Notes: generated from the letters alone by a model not told the origin. Positions 34,876-48,600 are shown, numbered from the stretch's first letter. The stretch: DNA of 64,000 nt from Bilabrum cf. latius (GCA_965178125.1 OZ237738.1:868001-932000), one strand, 5' to 3'. Numbers and translations are program-made.

Positions 34876-36294
34876 ATGGATCAAGCAAGTTTGATTGGCG
34901 GGGCATAGGTAGCAAAGGCCGTCAAACCCTCGCGATGCTGGAGATGGTCACTGCTAGCCATGTTCTCTGCCGCAATGATAGCGTGTACCAGTGCTGAGGT
35001 AATCGTGACCAAGGTACTGAACTACGACTATGACGTATCTCTTCCAATCCTCTCGGCCATGTTCACGCAAAGCTATTCCGTCATTGCTGGTGTCGTGTAC
35101 GCATCTATGGTGCTTCAAGAAGGCAAGTGGAATATGACGTGGCTGAAGCTGGGAAAGCTTTGCCTTGTGGGAGCGAACTCGGCCGCGTCGGCTGCCCTGA
35201 GGGCATGGGGCATCAATGCGATCCCAGGCTCGATCTTCGTTGTGGTTTGCTCCCTCGACTTGACATTCACGACGATACTGACTCGAATATTCCTGCCCCA
35301 TAAGACGTTCACGTGGGCGCACTACACGGCAGCGGCTCTAGCGACCGGGGCCATGGTTGTGGTTGCATTCGGGAAGAAGGCCGATGATACGAGGTACGTG
35401 TGCGACGGGAACTCGTGCTTTGACGATTGGACGCCGGGCATGCTTGCATCTGCTGGATCTGCCCTTCTGTCAGCCGTGAATAGCCTGCTGTCTGCCTTTG
35501 TGCTCGGCGAGGACAAGACGAGCGGGCTGATCGGATCGGTCGAGCTCGCGTTCTTCTACAGCGCTGTTCCTACCCTTCTGCTGCCCGCCGTTGCTTTCAT
35601 CTTCAACGAGCCGTTTCGCCCCCGCACTGGATGGGTGGTCACCTTCAAGACAGTGGGCACTTCCTCCGCGGTCCTGGCAGCCGTTTTCTGCTGCTACGTG
35701 TCGACAGGCCTGGCGAAGTTCGGGTCTAGGATGTTTCGGTTCTAGATCTTGTCCATGAAGGGGCCATTTTTCTTCTCCTTGGTGAACGTGGCCTCGAGGC
35801 TGGTGACTGCCGGGATCGCCATCGTGGCACTCAGCGAGGGCTTCAACTGGAACAAGGGGGTCGCGCTCGCTGTGGTGGTCGTGGCACTCGGGATATACTC
35901 GTACGGGTCCTACACAAATATGCAGGCTGCCAAGCAGGCCAAGCTGGAGCACGAGAGGGAGCAGGCCGCGGGAATGCTCGCCCATGGACAGCAGGGTGCA
36001 GGCGAGATGGGCTACCAGCAAGCGAACTTGAGCCCGCCTCCAGACGAATGCAACCCGCTGGACGGAGATGGAGAGAGCAGCGTCCTTATTTTGGAGAGAG
36101 GGGACAGCATGGGCTCGGTCAGCAGCAGGAAGAGCACCAGCTCTGGGGGTGCCGTGCGAGTTGCACTGGCTGCTCGCTCCTCCAGCAGCCTTAACGCACC
36201 GCTGATCGATGGGAACGGCGTTGACTATGATGAGGCATTCATAATGCCAGGTGACTCGTAGCAGGTGCACAGGGCTTCAGAAGGTATTGACTGA
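34876..36294 (+). CDS. DMT-superfamily (EamA/SLC35/CRT-like) transporter
   Basis: 472-residue membrane protein with about ten hydrophobic segments: AMFSAAMIACTSAEVIV, MFTQSYSVIAGVVYASMV, GSIFVVVCSLDLTFTTIL, AALATGAMVVVAFG, MLASAGSALLSAVNSLL, ELAFFYSAVPTLLLPAVAFIF, AVLAAVFCCYVSTG, SLVNVASRLVTAGIAIVAL and ALAVVVVALGIYSYG, then a soluble Gln/Ser-rich tail. The overall pattern fits drug/metabolite transporters such as nucleotide-sugar or CRT-like carriers; the substrate is unknown. TAG at 35743–35745 falls between the last two hairpins, so the tenth helix exists only if TAG is sense. Other TAGs are at 34906 and 36259. The start at ATG 34876 gives MDQASLIGG; ATG 34960 is the alternative. The stop is TGA 36292–36294. 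Confidence 0.75.
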
Positions 36295-36531
36295 TTGTGA
36301 CATTTTTCATGTTGCTTGTCGACAGATTTTCCCGGACGCACGATCCATCAGAACCCGCACCCAGGCCTGCACGTTGTGCTACTAGGTGGAGCTATGCGCT
36401 GCCTTGCTGCAATGGCTTCAATTTGACCCTACGGACCCCGTTCGGAAGCACCTGCTTTTCAGATTTTGAACCCTCTTCCGGTATTTATGGAATCTCTTAC
36501 TCTAGAGATTCCATAAATTTCGTCAAATCGG
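36295..36531. other. 3' flank of the transporter gene with a perfect hairpin
   Basis: Non-coding. It contains a perfect inverted repeat, ATTTATGGAATCTCT (36483–36497) and its complement (36504–36518), with a 6-nt loop. The hairpin sits just outside the transposon's terminal repeat and may be a subterminal structure of the element or part of the transporter 3' UTR. Confidence 0.6.
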
Positions 36532-39494
36532 AATCAGACCTTACAAAACAGAAAATCAGATTTAGTTAATTTTCGCCGAAGCCATTAAGTAAATCGAGGC
36601 TCCGGAAAACCATTAAGGAGGATATTACGAGTATAAATTTATGCAACACTAGTTTGTAATTAAGTAGATAAACTCATTGGTGCCCTTTGTTTTTTAATTG
36701 GATGATTTTTTTTGTGCGTATTGGTCAGTTGCACTTCGCGCAGGCTACGTGGCAGGCATGAAACGGTCCCGGCGGGCACCTAAAACCACTTCCAGAAGAG
36801 TTAAATCGCGCACTAGTGTCTCCAATGGTTCATAGAAGGCTGCGGGGCCTAGTTATAGGGACCTCATATCTCACTATGAGAAGCTAGCAGAGAAGTGCAT
36901 CCCGCTAACCGCAGCAGCCCTCAAAGCCGAACTTAAAGCGATGATGGACGATGACCGCAAATTAGCGAAGGAGAAATGGTTGAATGTCAAGTATGACTCT
37001 GACGGAAAGCCTGTTTTGCCTTGCAAGGAGGTCGTGGGTGGTCATGGTGATGAAAAATCCTAGACAGCGCTGCTGCTGCGACAGCAAGCTCTCGCCGCCG
37101 TGCATGCCAGGTATCACGTGGTCGAAAAATCTGAGGCGATGCTGGCTGGAAATATCTGGGCCAATCCTAAGCGAAGGCCGCCTATTCGCAGTAGATATGA
37201 TGACATGTTCAGCATTCTGGAGCGTAGCTCTGGTGCTGTGTTCATTGTGCCGAACGCTCTGGCAGAGAAACATGGTATGAAACCAGTTAATGATGGGCTG
37301 GTCTACGCAGAGGGCAGGATATTTGCTTTCGATTCTGTGTTCAAAAAGAACCAGAAAATGCCGGAAGGGAAGTAGCTAGAGCTGCACGTGCCGCCGCGCG
37401 GCATAGCGCGTCACTTCCGCGGAGGAGGGTAGACGACCGTGCTATCTAGCATGTCCAAGCAGAGCCAGGGTATTGCAGCTGGTGTGCTCTATCGAATAAT
37501 CCTTGAGGTCGGGATGAAGTCAAACTCGGACGCGTGCGCGTCTAGGCTCCTGCAGATCAGAGCGTGGCCGGACATCATCCGAAAAGCTCAGGCTGCAGGA
37601 GCAGTGTCGCAGTCTACAATGAGGAATCGGCGAGTAGAAGCTGTCTCTGATGACAAAGATGGCATGCTTACCATTCTGCGAGAAAGCTTGCAAGGCGAGT
37701 ATCTTCAGATGGAGTTCGACGGGGGCAACATCAAGGGTGGGTAGTCATCCACCACCAAAGTGTTCGGAGTGTCGATCCGCAGCCTTTCAACTGGTAGGGA
37801 CTTCCTGGTAAGTCTGCAGTTAGTTGAGGGTTCTAGAGGTGCTGATGCTAAAGTGCTCCTTGAAAAGGCCTTAGAGCACGTTGGAGTATCGAAGGATCAA
37901 GTGGTGAGCATCGCGGCAGACGGCGCTGATGACAACCGGACTGCAACAGAGGCATTTGGCCTCTCAGTTGACGATATCGTGGTCTGCGCAAATCATGGCA
38001 TTGCCAGGTTTGCGTCAAATCTGCGGTCGAAGGTTCCATTTCTCAAGGAGTTCTATGCTAGACTGCAGAACATCTTCCGCGTTTCCGGGATGAAGGATCG
38101 GATGGCTGAGCTGACTCGCGCGAAGCTCCGGAAGCCAATGCTCTTCTTTCCAGATACTCGGTGGGGCCTGTTAGCACGACTCATCGACTATCTAAAATAG
38201 AATAAGTACGCTGCTTTGATCAAGCTGCGGCGGGTGTGCATGGTCATTCAAGCCAAGCGGAAGGACAAGACGAGTGGAAAGCTCCCAGGCTTCTTGGTGA
38301 TGCTTGGTGTCAAGAACCCGACTGCTTTGACAGAGGACAGTGAATTGCTGAAGGCTTCCGACGATGACGTCAGAGCTGGCATGCGGCAGGCAATTGCCTA
38401 GTTCGACTACCTCCACTCCAAGCTTCAGTACACCAACGAGGTGTCCCGGCTTGTGGAAGGGGACGACTACTTGCTGTCCTCCGTCCATAAAGTTACAAAG
38501 CTCTTGGAGAGGGTGGGAAAATCAGCCGAAGCAAGTGCTGCAGAACTGGAGAGCGCTAAATAGGACCTAACGAAGGACGGTGTGTCGCGGGAGAAGGCTG
38601 ACGAGCTGGTGCGAGGGGTCAAGGAAGCTTGCGATCAGACCCACAAGTCGTGGAGCAGAACCACTGAGAGAAAGGCACGATACTTCCAGGCCATGAAAAC
38701 AATTTACGGTTGCTTGTAGCATGGCAGCCCGGTGCAGCCAGTTCACTCTGAGGCTGATAGGAACGAGCGTGATGCAGCCCTGGTTGCACTTCGTGAGATT
38801 GCGAAGTGGCGGAAGCTCAACGCAGACATGCTTGAAACTGCTGTGGAAACCGCGCGCATCCTGCATGAGAACAAGATAGTGCTATTTGATCGTTCCTGTG
38901 AGGTCGGTAAAGCGTGGAGGAAATATGTGCAGGATGTGAAGGACAAGCTTACAGGGTCCGACCAGGAGCAGTTGCTTCACTACGCCGAGGCCATGCGCGA
39001 TGTTGCCAACCTACGCCTCAACAGCTCGAACATGGAAAGAAAGTTTTCCATGCTCGCTGCTGTGTGCAGCAATCAGCGGCAGGGAAGCCGACGCATCAGT
39101 ACAGTCCAGGATGTCATGCTACTTCGGGCAAACCCGACGACATTCATCGAAGACTGGGCATCGAGATGGATGTCGCGCAGCGGACTTCGTGCAAAAGCAC
39201 CGGAGATGCGAGAAGACCTGCGTAAGGTTCTAGATGGTGGAGGTATACGTGAGCAGGACGAATGGTGCCAACTTGGCCTTGGCGACGTCGAGATCGACAC
39301 AGATGGTGCGGCCACTGGAGCTCAGGAGTCCGCGGATTTGCCTGTTGCGGGTGCTACGTGATCAAAATATCCATAGATATTCGTATTAAGACCATAATTT
39401 GTACATATATATGTGTTTCGGCCCTTAATTTACTTAATTTACTTAATGTCAATTTACATAATTTCTGAGGGCCCCAATCTTGTGAGGTCTGATC
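36532..39494 (+). mobile_element. hAT-like DNA transposon, about 3 kb
   Basis: A single transposase gene bounded by imperfect terminal inverted repeats: AATCAGACCTTACAAAA at 36532–36548 and its counterpart at 39478–39494 (14 of 17 positions complementary). The internal flanks are AT-rich, unlike neighbouring genes, with AATTTACTT-like direct repeats at 39427–39462. Exact ends and target-site duplications are not certain, because similarity continues weakly outward. The right end is ~120 bp before the first ATG of the ATR-like gene. The element's gene uses TAG as sense, so it is adapted to the host code. Confidence 0.65.
36758..39361 (+). CDS. Putative hAT-like DDE transposase
   Basis: 867 residues from ATG 36758 to TGA 39359–39361, open through nine TAGs (36833, 37061, 37373, 37430, 37742, 38198, 38399, 38561, 38717). 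A Lys/Arg-rich N-terminus is followed by an RNase-H-like core: a candidate first Asp in MEFDGGNIKGG, a second in SIAADGADDN, a CANHG motif where hAT elements have a Cys/His pair, then FPDTRWG, close to the hAT TRW signature. The C-terminus has NMERKFSML, resembling the hAT dimerisation ERxFS segment. I do not see a BED zinc finger. With intact TIRs and no TAA/TGA inside, the element may be recently active. The superfamily call is by motif resemblance only. Confidence 0.6.
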
Positions 39495-39612
39495 GGAATT
39501 CACTTACTATTTTTGGCGCCTAAGTCTTGTATTGAACCAGGTAGCGACAGCAGAAAGTGACCACCGATACTAGTAGCCGCGCTATTGGCTTCATTTAGTC
39601 AGGCGGACTGCT
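39362..39612. other. Transposon 3' end and ATR-gene upstream region
   Basis: AT-rich 3' part of the transposon with repeated AATTTACTT-type motifs and a small palindrome (AATATC CATA GATATT near 39366–39381), then about 120 bp leading to the first in-frame ATG of the ATR-like gene. The ATR frame is already open from 39495 (in-frame TGA at 39490–39492). The element may have inserted into the gene's 5' end or promoter. Confidence 0.5.
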
Positions 39613-42600
39613 ATGCTTTCCCAGCGATCCACTGGTGCTTCAAGCGGTATTACTGGAAGTCAATTCTTGAGTGGAAATGTAGATGGCACCAGCAGCTCAC
39701 AGAGACGGCAAAATAAGCTGCTCGCAATTCAATCGAAGCTTGAATCGAAGCCGTTCTTCGGCTGTGGCTTGTTTTAGGCGAATGTGCAGGACATTCGTGA
39801 CGCATCGAGGTATTAGCATAGAATTCAAGTATCATTTGTTTCGATGCTGGGACAGACGCTTGACGATCGCCCGGGGCATATCCCGGATAGCTTCAGGATA
39901 TTGGTAGATATGGCTGAAGGGAATTACGGTCCATCTCTCGGCAGAGTCTTTGCCAAGATCTCTACTCCAGCTTCTTATCTTATGCAGTAGGCTATTCTGT
40001 AGTGCATATCTCGCGGTGCCGGCTAGAAATCCAGCAGTCGTTTGGGGGCGCGTCTGCTGCACCAGGCCGCAGTTGAACTCATGAACCGAGACGCCAGCCT
40101 GTTAGAGGCATGGATGAAAAGCGTGAGCGGAACAATGCTGAGTGTTGCGATGAATTACCTTCCATCATGCACTGCCTCGACTCTGCTCTTCGAACTCCCT
40201 CACCCCGATGCTCTCACACATCTCGCCCCCACCCTACGCGCTCAGGCTGTCCGAGCATGCAGAGACCTGGTCACGATCTGTGCAGATCCGGCCGTCGCAG
40301 GGTTTCTGGCAGACTCAACGGTGCCATCGGGAGCTGCTGGACGGCGAGCTCGCACGCTGCATTGCTTCCGTCGTGCTCTCAAGCAGTGCCTATAGAAGAC
40401 TGGGGAAGCAGCACAAGGCGCGGCAGGCAGCAGCAAGAGCGGGGCAAGCACCGCATCTTCGTTGCAGTTGTACTAGGAACTGAAGTGGGAACCTCCTGCA
40501 GGTACGACTGGTGAATTCCTTTCGCTTGCGCTTGACTTCGATTCTGTCTAGTCTGCAATGTCCATTGCTGCTGCGTTGCTTCGTGCCTTGGGCCTCGCCG
40601 TGAGAGCTGCGGCACGGGTCTCCCTCATCGGGTCGTCGGACGGTCGACATGGACTCCAGCTCGCGATGGTGCAAGCGATCAAAGTGTGCTGCCGTGTCCT
40701 GACCGGGAGAGTAATGGCGTCCTCGAGCAGCGGTTGCAGCGCTTTCCTGCAGCTTGCCGACAGCGCGCAGTCGTGCGTAGCCTCGTGTTGGCACAGCTCG
40801 GCCTCCAGTGCGATCGGGAGCACCATGCCATACGATCCGCAGCGAGTGCTCCGCAAGGTGCTCGATGCGGCCATGAGATGGCCTGGTACCCATGAGCGCG
40901 CTTGCAACCAAGCAGCGATAGGAAATGCGGCGGCTGCTTTGTGCCGTGAGGCGGTACAATCCGGCACACTAGCAGCTAGTCAAGTTCGCAACCTTGTTCT
41001 TGACCGCTGTGCGCCTCGCCTAATGGTCTCATCGCATTTCTCCCACCACAATTTGAGGGGCGGGCGGGAGAGCACGGGCTCTTCTGCTGCAGCTGCTGGT
41101 GGTGGTCTGGGGGCAGAGCCGAGTGATGCCGTTGCTCTGACGAGCGATCCGCGTGGGATATCGTCGCACAGCGATTCTCTTCAGCAGCTGGTGTGCGAGT
41201 GTTGGGAGTCTTGTGTTGTTCTGGCAGATGCTGCAACGCTGCAGAGACACGTGGCTGGGTTTTCGGTCGGAGTGCAGCACTGCATCGGTGCGTCTTTCTC
41301 GGCTGACTGGACCGACGATCGGGCGAACTGTACCTTGTCCAGCCGACTAGCTGCAGCGACCGCTTCTGCCGTGTGTCTACTCGGCGTGGACCCCACCGGT
41401 TGCGTTGCAGCCGCTGCTGAGACCCGAGCTATGGACGATAGGAGCTCCGAACTCGGCTCGTCCTCTGGTGCAGCCGGCCTGCGGGGACCCGAGAGCCAGC
41501 CTCCACGCAAGAAAGGACGATCCGAGACCGCCACGGACAAGGCGAGTGGGCCGGGTGGGCGCTCTCTGCCCTCGGGTTTTGCATCACCACCGCACGAATC
41601 GGTTGGCATGTCTAGCGCAATCATCGGTAGAATCCTGTACTGTGCTTCCTAGTTGCACTTGGACGACGGGGAGGCCGAGGCTGATCTAGGCGGCGCGAGT
41701 CCCGCGTGCACCTGGTGGCAGCAGTGCCGAGCGCCGCCGTCGTATAGTTCGCGAGACTTCCTGCAATCTGGTATTCTCTCGGAAGAGAAGCTTGGCGCGG
41801 CGCTCTTCTTTATGCGATTTCTGCTGCCCGAGCTAGCAAGGGAGCCACAGCTTAGCATCTCATCGGATGCGGCTGGCGGCGTGGAGCCTTCGACACCGCA
41901 GCTTGACCTTATTGGCCTCATGCGAGCAGCATGCGCGGCCTGTACAGACTATCTTGGAGCTGTTTGCAACACTGCAAAAACATTGGACGTGCAGATGAGC
42001 AGCTCCATCACCTCGGCCCAGTCCAAGCGCATCTCATGCTGCGACCCAAAGCATGTAGAATCTCTCGTATCTAGGTTGGATGGACACGTTGGGTGCCGGT
42101 CCATGGTTTTGCAGGCGGTCGCAGCGTGCTAGATGCTGCCATCTCTGAGAGTGTACGCCAGCGAGTCGATGGAAGGAAGGGTCGGCGCCAAGGCAGGTCA
42201 TCTGTTTGCGGCTATCTTATCGGGTATTCGGATGACTCCCCCGAAGCTCTAGGCGGCCCCAGAATTCGACAGCCCTGGCATTCCCCCCCATGGGTTGTCC
42301 CCCTGGACAAGCATAGCGAAACGCTTCGGCTCCACAGGTGGGAAGGGGTTGGAACTCGAGCTGACGGTTGGTCTCATTGGGACTGCTTGTGCTGCAGCTT
42401 GTGCGATGCTTCCGTCGGCAGTGTGGGCGACTGGCCTTCTTTCTGGATCTGCGGACACTAGTGCCAGTAAATTTACTGTGCAAACACTGAGTACAGCCAG
42501 AAAAATTCGCAGTGGAGGATGGATTCCAAGCAGCGCAGCCTCTGACGTGTGCCATGCATCGCAAAGCCGAAGGCTGCTGGCAGAGTGCGTGCATGTTGCA

Positions 42601-45600
42601 GCAGCGGCTGAGATTCTGTCGAGCGGAAGCTAGTATTGCAAAAATATCGCAATGAAGGTCTTTGCAGAAGTAATTTGGGCATGTGCGGCAGTTGACATTG
42701 GAGATAGCGCTACCACAGCAGCTGGCTCTGCCGCCGAAAGATGGCGGGGTGTGGAGGACAGCTCTAGAAAGGCGCTCGAGATGTGCTTCCAGGCGCCGGG
42801 ATTCCGCGGGGAGGGTACCATCAGGAGTAAATCAGCCATGCGTCACACAAGGGAGCAGTTCAGCGCTAGTCTACGCTACCTGGCGCAGGTCCATTCCCGG
42901 CATGTTGCGGTTGAGTGCGCCCGGTCTCGCTTGGAGACAGCCTTTGCATAGCAACACAGCGTGAGATCTCCAGCAGGCAAGTTGCGCGCCTCCCAAGCAA
43001 GTACTCTGTCTGCTCTGTCTGACTCATCGCCAAGCAGAGCTGCCCAGCAGATGGTACAGGTAGCTATGTCGCGTTTGGGACTCAAGATGCCTTTCTGTCT
43101 GTTGGACTTGATGTGCTGTGGGTAGTCGCCCGCGGCAAATGCACACAGAGAGCCACTCACACCAAGTGTGCAAACACAGCTGCTCAGAATAGTAGCTACA
43201 ATGGAGATTTCCGTGCAGCAATTTGTGAGCGACTACTCAGGCATGCAGAGGGTGCGGGGAAAGAATGCAATGGGAGAGCCATTCTTGTGGCGCCACTCAG
43301 TGCTGGGGTGCTATAGGCGAGGGCAGCAGACCTCGTCCTCAGCTACCATGGCTGCCGCGTCCCTTGCCTCAGAGATGGACCAACGGGGTGCTCTCGAGAG
43401 CCAACGGCGCTCAAGTAGCATCGCATCAGTGCCCTTTTCAGACAGAGTAACGGTGTGGTGGTCTGCTGTTCCCAAGGATAGCAAGTAGCGGAGTGCTGGA
43501 CGACTGCAGAGCCCTGCTGCCCGTCGCGCTTCAGCGGTTTAGGCTCGATTCAGCCAAGCGTCGCCATTGGCTAGCCTCCAAAAGGCTGTTTCGTTGATGA
43601 AACAAGTGCTACAGCAAGCAGCGGAGCCTCGCTGCAACTTGTCAGAGCTGACTACATTAACATTAGAAGTGGCAGCAGTGTTGTCTTCAGAGGCAGGATT
43701 TGGAATACCGTGGCGGAAACAGCTTTTTTCCATTCTTAGCGAATAGTCTGTCGAGAGCGTCGCCTCCGCAGTCGACTGCGCTCTCGGGGCCTACTCCGCG
43801 GCCAGGATGAATCCGACTTTGTGTTTGGAGCACCTTGCTGGTATCGTGCCTGCTGCGTTGGTTGCAGTTGCGGTGACTGCGCCCCAATTCATCGCTGTGG
43901 CGTGCAGCGCGATCCTCTCTGCGCTGCATCGCGAACTGCCGCTGGCGGACGTGAACTTTTCTGTTCTTCCAGACGTGTTTTCATCGTGCTTGCTATGGGT
44001 GTGTGCTTCGATTGGAACCGATCTGCAACAGTTATTGGTGGCTACAATCTCTAGTCGGGCAACAGAGGCCTTCGGTGCGAATACAAGCTCCTTGAGCCAT
44101 GATTACGGCCAGCGGATCGATCTTGATTTCGACCTTCCCGTACCAATGATGTCATCTGTCCAGTTGTGGCAGCTCGCGGCGGTGAATCAGGCTGCGATCA
44201 TCGCCAGCGCTGCGTTACAGTTCGCACCAGCGGCCTCTCTGGCTGGCGTTGACTCCGCCTCAACGCTGGTATCTGCACGGCTCGGGCAGCTCGAAATCAA
44301 CGAGGCTGCAAGAAGACGGGTGGGATCAACCAGTCCGATTGATTCTCATGCACTCTTCACTGCACTTTCACACCCAGCACTTCTCGCACTGCCGCGGGAA
44401 GTCATCCGGCTGCATCGGTGTGGCGTGTTCCCCGCGGTTCCTTCGCTGCCGCATGTTGCAAGCTTTGGAAAGCAGTGCGCCGCCGCGCAGTTGGAGGTAT
44501 CAAGTATCGCTGGTAAACATGCCCGGTCTTTAGTACAGAAGCTACTATCTGGGCCTGATTTTGAGCCCGGCTTGCTCGATGTTGTGCATAGGATTGCATC
44601 AATCTCTGCGCATGCTCGCGTCCTGCTCGAATCACGGTCAGCAGTAGGCGGCGCGAGCATGGACTCTGGGGAGGCTTCCGTGCTGGTGCCAGAGCAGTTC
44701 CTGGCGCCGTCCACGCACCCAACTGCGGTGGCGCGATTGGCGGCTTAGCTGCTAGCGGTAGAGAAGGGCAACGCATTGCTGCCAGCAGTGATGGCTGCAC
44801 TGTTGTCCGGTGCTTGCAGTGACACGAGTCGACGGGCACTGTGGCATCTTGTGCTACTTGTATTTCCAAACGCAGAGAGCCGCTACGACCTGCTCCTATA
44901 GAGGTATTCGGCGGTGCTGCGGATACTTAGCCTTTAGCTTGGCATCGGTAAAGCGGTGGGCTCGGACGTGCTCGCTGATCGTGCCAGTAGGGGGCTGCAG
45001 GTACTGGCAGGCGCCCTGCTCTAGTCGTCTCTGCTTCGTTGTGGTGTCGGAGTGCCCTCCGCAGACATGCTTGATGCGTTTGGTCTGGCCACTGTAAAGT
45101 CTGGTGCAATTGGAAGGGCCAGTCGCGGTCGTAATGATTCCGACCCGAAGGCACAATCTCTGGCGCTTGGCTCCCCACCAAAGAAACAGTATGCCACTGG
45201 CAGCCGCAAGAGGTCACCTAGCAAGCGCAGCAGGCGCAAGTCGGAGCAGAAGCCAGCTTCTCTTGCTGCGTATCTTACACAGCAACCAATGGAAGAAGAG
45301 GAAAGCTCCAAGGTTGCCACTGACTTGGACGAATTGGATTCGAATCCAGGAGGCGATGCTCTGAGCCAGGACCTTGATGCGCTCGCGGCTGCCTCGAGTC
45401 GTCATGTAGGGCTCAGTGCCCAGCAAAAGGCTCTACGGGACGATGCCTTGGGCTAGCTACTTGAGAAGTACTTTCTGTACGTATTTGTCAGGCACTTGAG
45501 TGGCATGCTTCATGCTGGATCGGGTCGCTCAGCTCGGAGCCGCGTAGCTATTCAGGCCATCTGTGGGCTGCTAGAGCTGGCTCCTCGCCAAGTGGCGGCA

Positions 45601-48600
45601 TAGCAACTTCCAGCTGTTTTGTCACTTTTGAAGCAAGCTGTTCGGTCCTCACTGCACGATAGAGACCACACGACGGCTGCTGCTGCTTTGAGTGGCGTGG
45701 TCGCTCTGTGGGAGGGCACGCCGCCTGCCCACCTGCGTAGCCTGTCCCCGTCCTTTGCAGCTGCAGTGCTCCCGGCAATACACGGAGAAAGCACAGGTCA
45801 ATTGCCACTGCATCATCACGCCAGACTTCTCCTCAAGGATATATTTGGCGCTTCAGATCGGGCAGGGGAGGATGGTCGAAGCTCAGGGGCTGGGGCAAGC
45901 GCTGCGTCCAGAGCGGACCTGGCGCTGGTGCTGCCTAGGCCGCGGCATCTCAAGGGCGATTCCATCGACTGGCCCATGAAACTGGACAGCGAACAGACGC
46001 CCGACCGCCTGCTTCGATTTGCTTTGCAGCTGCGGCAGGGCGAGGAAGAAATCGTGCTGGTAGCCCTGCAGCAGCTCGAGACCTTCCTCTCGCAGTCGGT
46101 TGGTGACGTGTTAGAGCTGGCCGTAGGTTCCAGCGTCGCGGCGCATGGCTTGGTGCATCGCTCTGTTCCCATCATGGTCGCGGCACTACTCAGTGTTGTG
46201 TCTCGGTTTCAAAGTGATGCCGTGCGGGCTGCCGCCTGCCAGTGCATCGGCGCTCTAGGGGCCGTGAGTCCTTCTGCAATGCATGGCGAGTCCGGCTTTG
46301 CAACTGCATTCGAGCCAGCCACATCGGAGGATTCGGATGCAGCCGAGGAATTTGAAGATGCATCTTCGGCATCGGGTGCCAAAGGGTCCCTAAGCAGCAG
46401 TGCAGGCAGCGGGCGATCGCATGTTATCGTTGGTGCTTCGCAGTCAGTCAGTGCGGATGTCGTCAGAAGTGTATTCAGCGGGAAATCAGCGCATGGAACG
46501 GAAGCTGTCACAGCAATGTGGCAGCGAGGCGAGTTTGACGCATCGTACAGGCTTGAGCTCAAGGACGCCGAAGCCAGGCTTCGGATGGGCGTAGATACGA
46601 CAGGAACAGACTTGGCCACCCAGGTGCTGCCCACAGAGCTACTGCGCGGACGGTCTGGCACAGACTAGTACGGTCTTCAGAGCATTGGCGTTGCGCTGAT
46701 TGATAACCTTTTGGCCGCGACAGTAAGAGCAGCTCACTCCAGTGAGCAGCATAGCTGTGCTGCCTTCGCCATTCAGGAGGTGCTCCGCGTCATCGGGCGA
46801 ATACACGGGCTGAAGCAGTACTCGAGCATGACCGCTGCTCGTCAGCTGGAGAGCAAAAAGGCAATCGCAAAGCGTTTGCCGGGTGTGCAGAAGCTGTTTG
46901 GACAGGACGTGTCGACTGCGGAGGAGGAGTCTCGGTTCCCCTTCCGTCTCCGCCTACTGTTCTCAAAGGATGTCCTCGGGACTATCCTGCCGTTTTGGCA
47001 GTCGGACTACCTTGATGCAGGCGGGAGTCACGCCCGGTACGAGGAGGCCATCAGGGCGCTATTCCCAGGAATGGCCTCGGGTGATGGTAGCGCAGAGCAG
47101 CAGCAAGGCAAGGAGCGGCGGGCCGCTCCACAAGTTGGCAGTCTGGGATGGGCGTTGGTGCACGGCTAGACGGTGTTCAATTGGGTGCAGCAGCAACGGA
47201 ACGACCGTATGCCCGGAACGACTCTTGATATTTGGGTTAAGACATGGTGCAGATTGTTGCTTGAAGCGTTTGGATCCTGTTCCGGCTGGCAGGGCCATTG
47301 GGCTCGCCTTGCCAAGTGCCTCCGGTAGGTCGTGCTCAGGCTAGAGTCTGGTGCTAGGCAGATCCTTCCCATTGCGTTGCAATTAGTTGCTGTACGATGT
47401 CCCGAGGCTGTGGGTCGCAGGCTTATTCTTTAGGAGATTGCTGGAAGGCTCGAGGCAGCGGCTACTCGCGGAGACTTGCGGCCTGCTACAAGCATAGGCG
47501 TGCCTGCGCTTCACTCCAGCTCTGCATCCAGCGCTGTTTCCAGGTCGGACCAGATCGCAGCTGCGCGAGTTGCTTTAGACGCGATCGTGGTGCTGCAAGA
47601 CACGGATCCTGAGCGCGTAGAATCTCGACCACTGGTCGTTCGGATGCCTGATTCCGATGTAAAGCTCGGAACGGTCATTGCACGGGGCGCTGCTCAGCAG
47701 CACGCCAGTTCCCGCAGCGGTGGATCGTCCAAGGCAGCCGTTGCGGACACCTCCGTGCGGGCTGACGACGTGCGATTGGACGGGGCCAACAACTGGGATG
47801 AAATGGATCCCACACCTTTAGCTGACGATGACGAGGACAGAGGCGTGAGTGGACGCCGCCGGAATCCGACGTTAGTCCATGACACGGGTGGCAGTGATCT
47901 CGCCGAGGCTCTGCCGCGACTCCTGGTGGCTAGGGCAGCTGCAGAGGTGCATCAGTTGGGCTGGTCGATCCGAGAAATAGAGCAGGAACTTCGCGATAAG
48001 TCTGGACAGTTTGGAGGATCTGCTAGGATCGCAGCAGTAGATGACGGCGCGAGCTCTGGCGCTGCTAGCACCAGCAAGAGTGGCGCATCGTCCTCGTCCT
48101 CGTCCTCGTCTGCAGCATCCAAGAAGCAAGGAAAGAGAGCGTCGGGATCCGATGGCTCCTTTGCCGAAGACGGGCTTGGTGGGCTAGTCTGGGGAGATCT
48201 TCCGTACAATCGCATGGACCTTGCAGAGCTCCAGCAGGCCTACGCTCAACTTGAGGACCCGGACGGCTTGCACGGCGTGTCGGCGCTGCGATCACGCCTG
48301 ACTGCCTTTGGTTCGGGGGATGATCAGGCGCCCAATCCTTCGCAAGAGCCTGACGCCTCCGAGGCATCCAGCGACATGGAGATTATTGCAATCGATGGAG
48401 TCTCGACCAAGCCATCTGAAGAGAAAGCTAGGCAGCTCCGCACAGTCACAGAGACATCATCCGGGATTGCCGTTGCTGGCGGAAACTTTGACATGCATGG
48501 CACAGAGGATGCCGCTGCAACGGGCCGCAACACGGAGATGCTGCTTGGCATTCAAGAGCGGCTGCTAGATGCCGTGCACGGGGCTAAATGGCACGACGCC

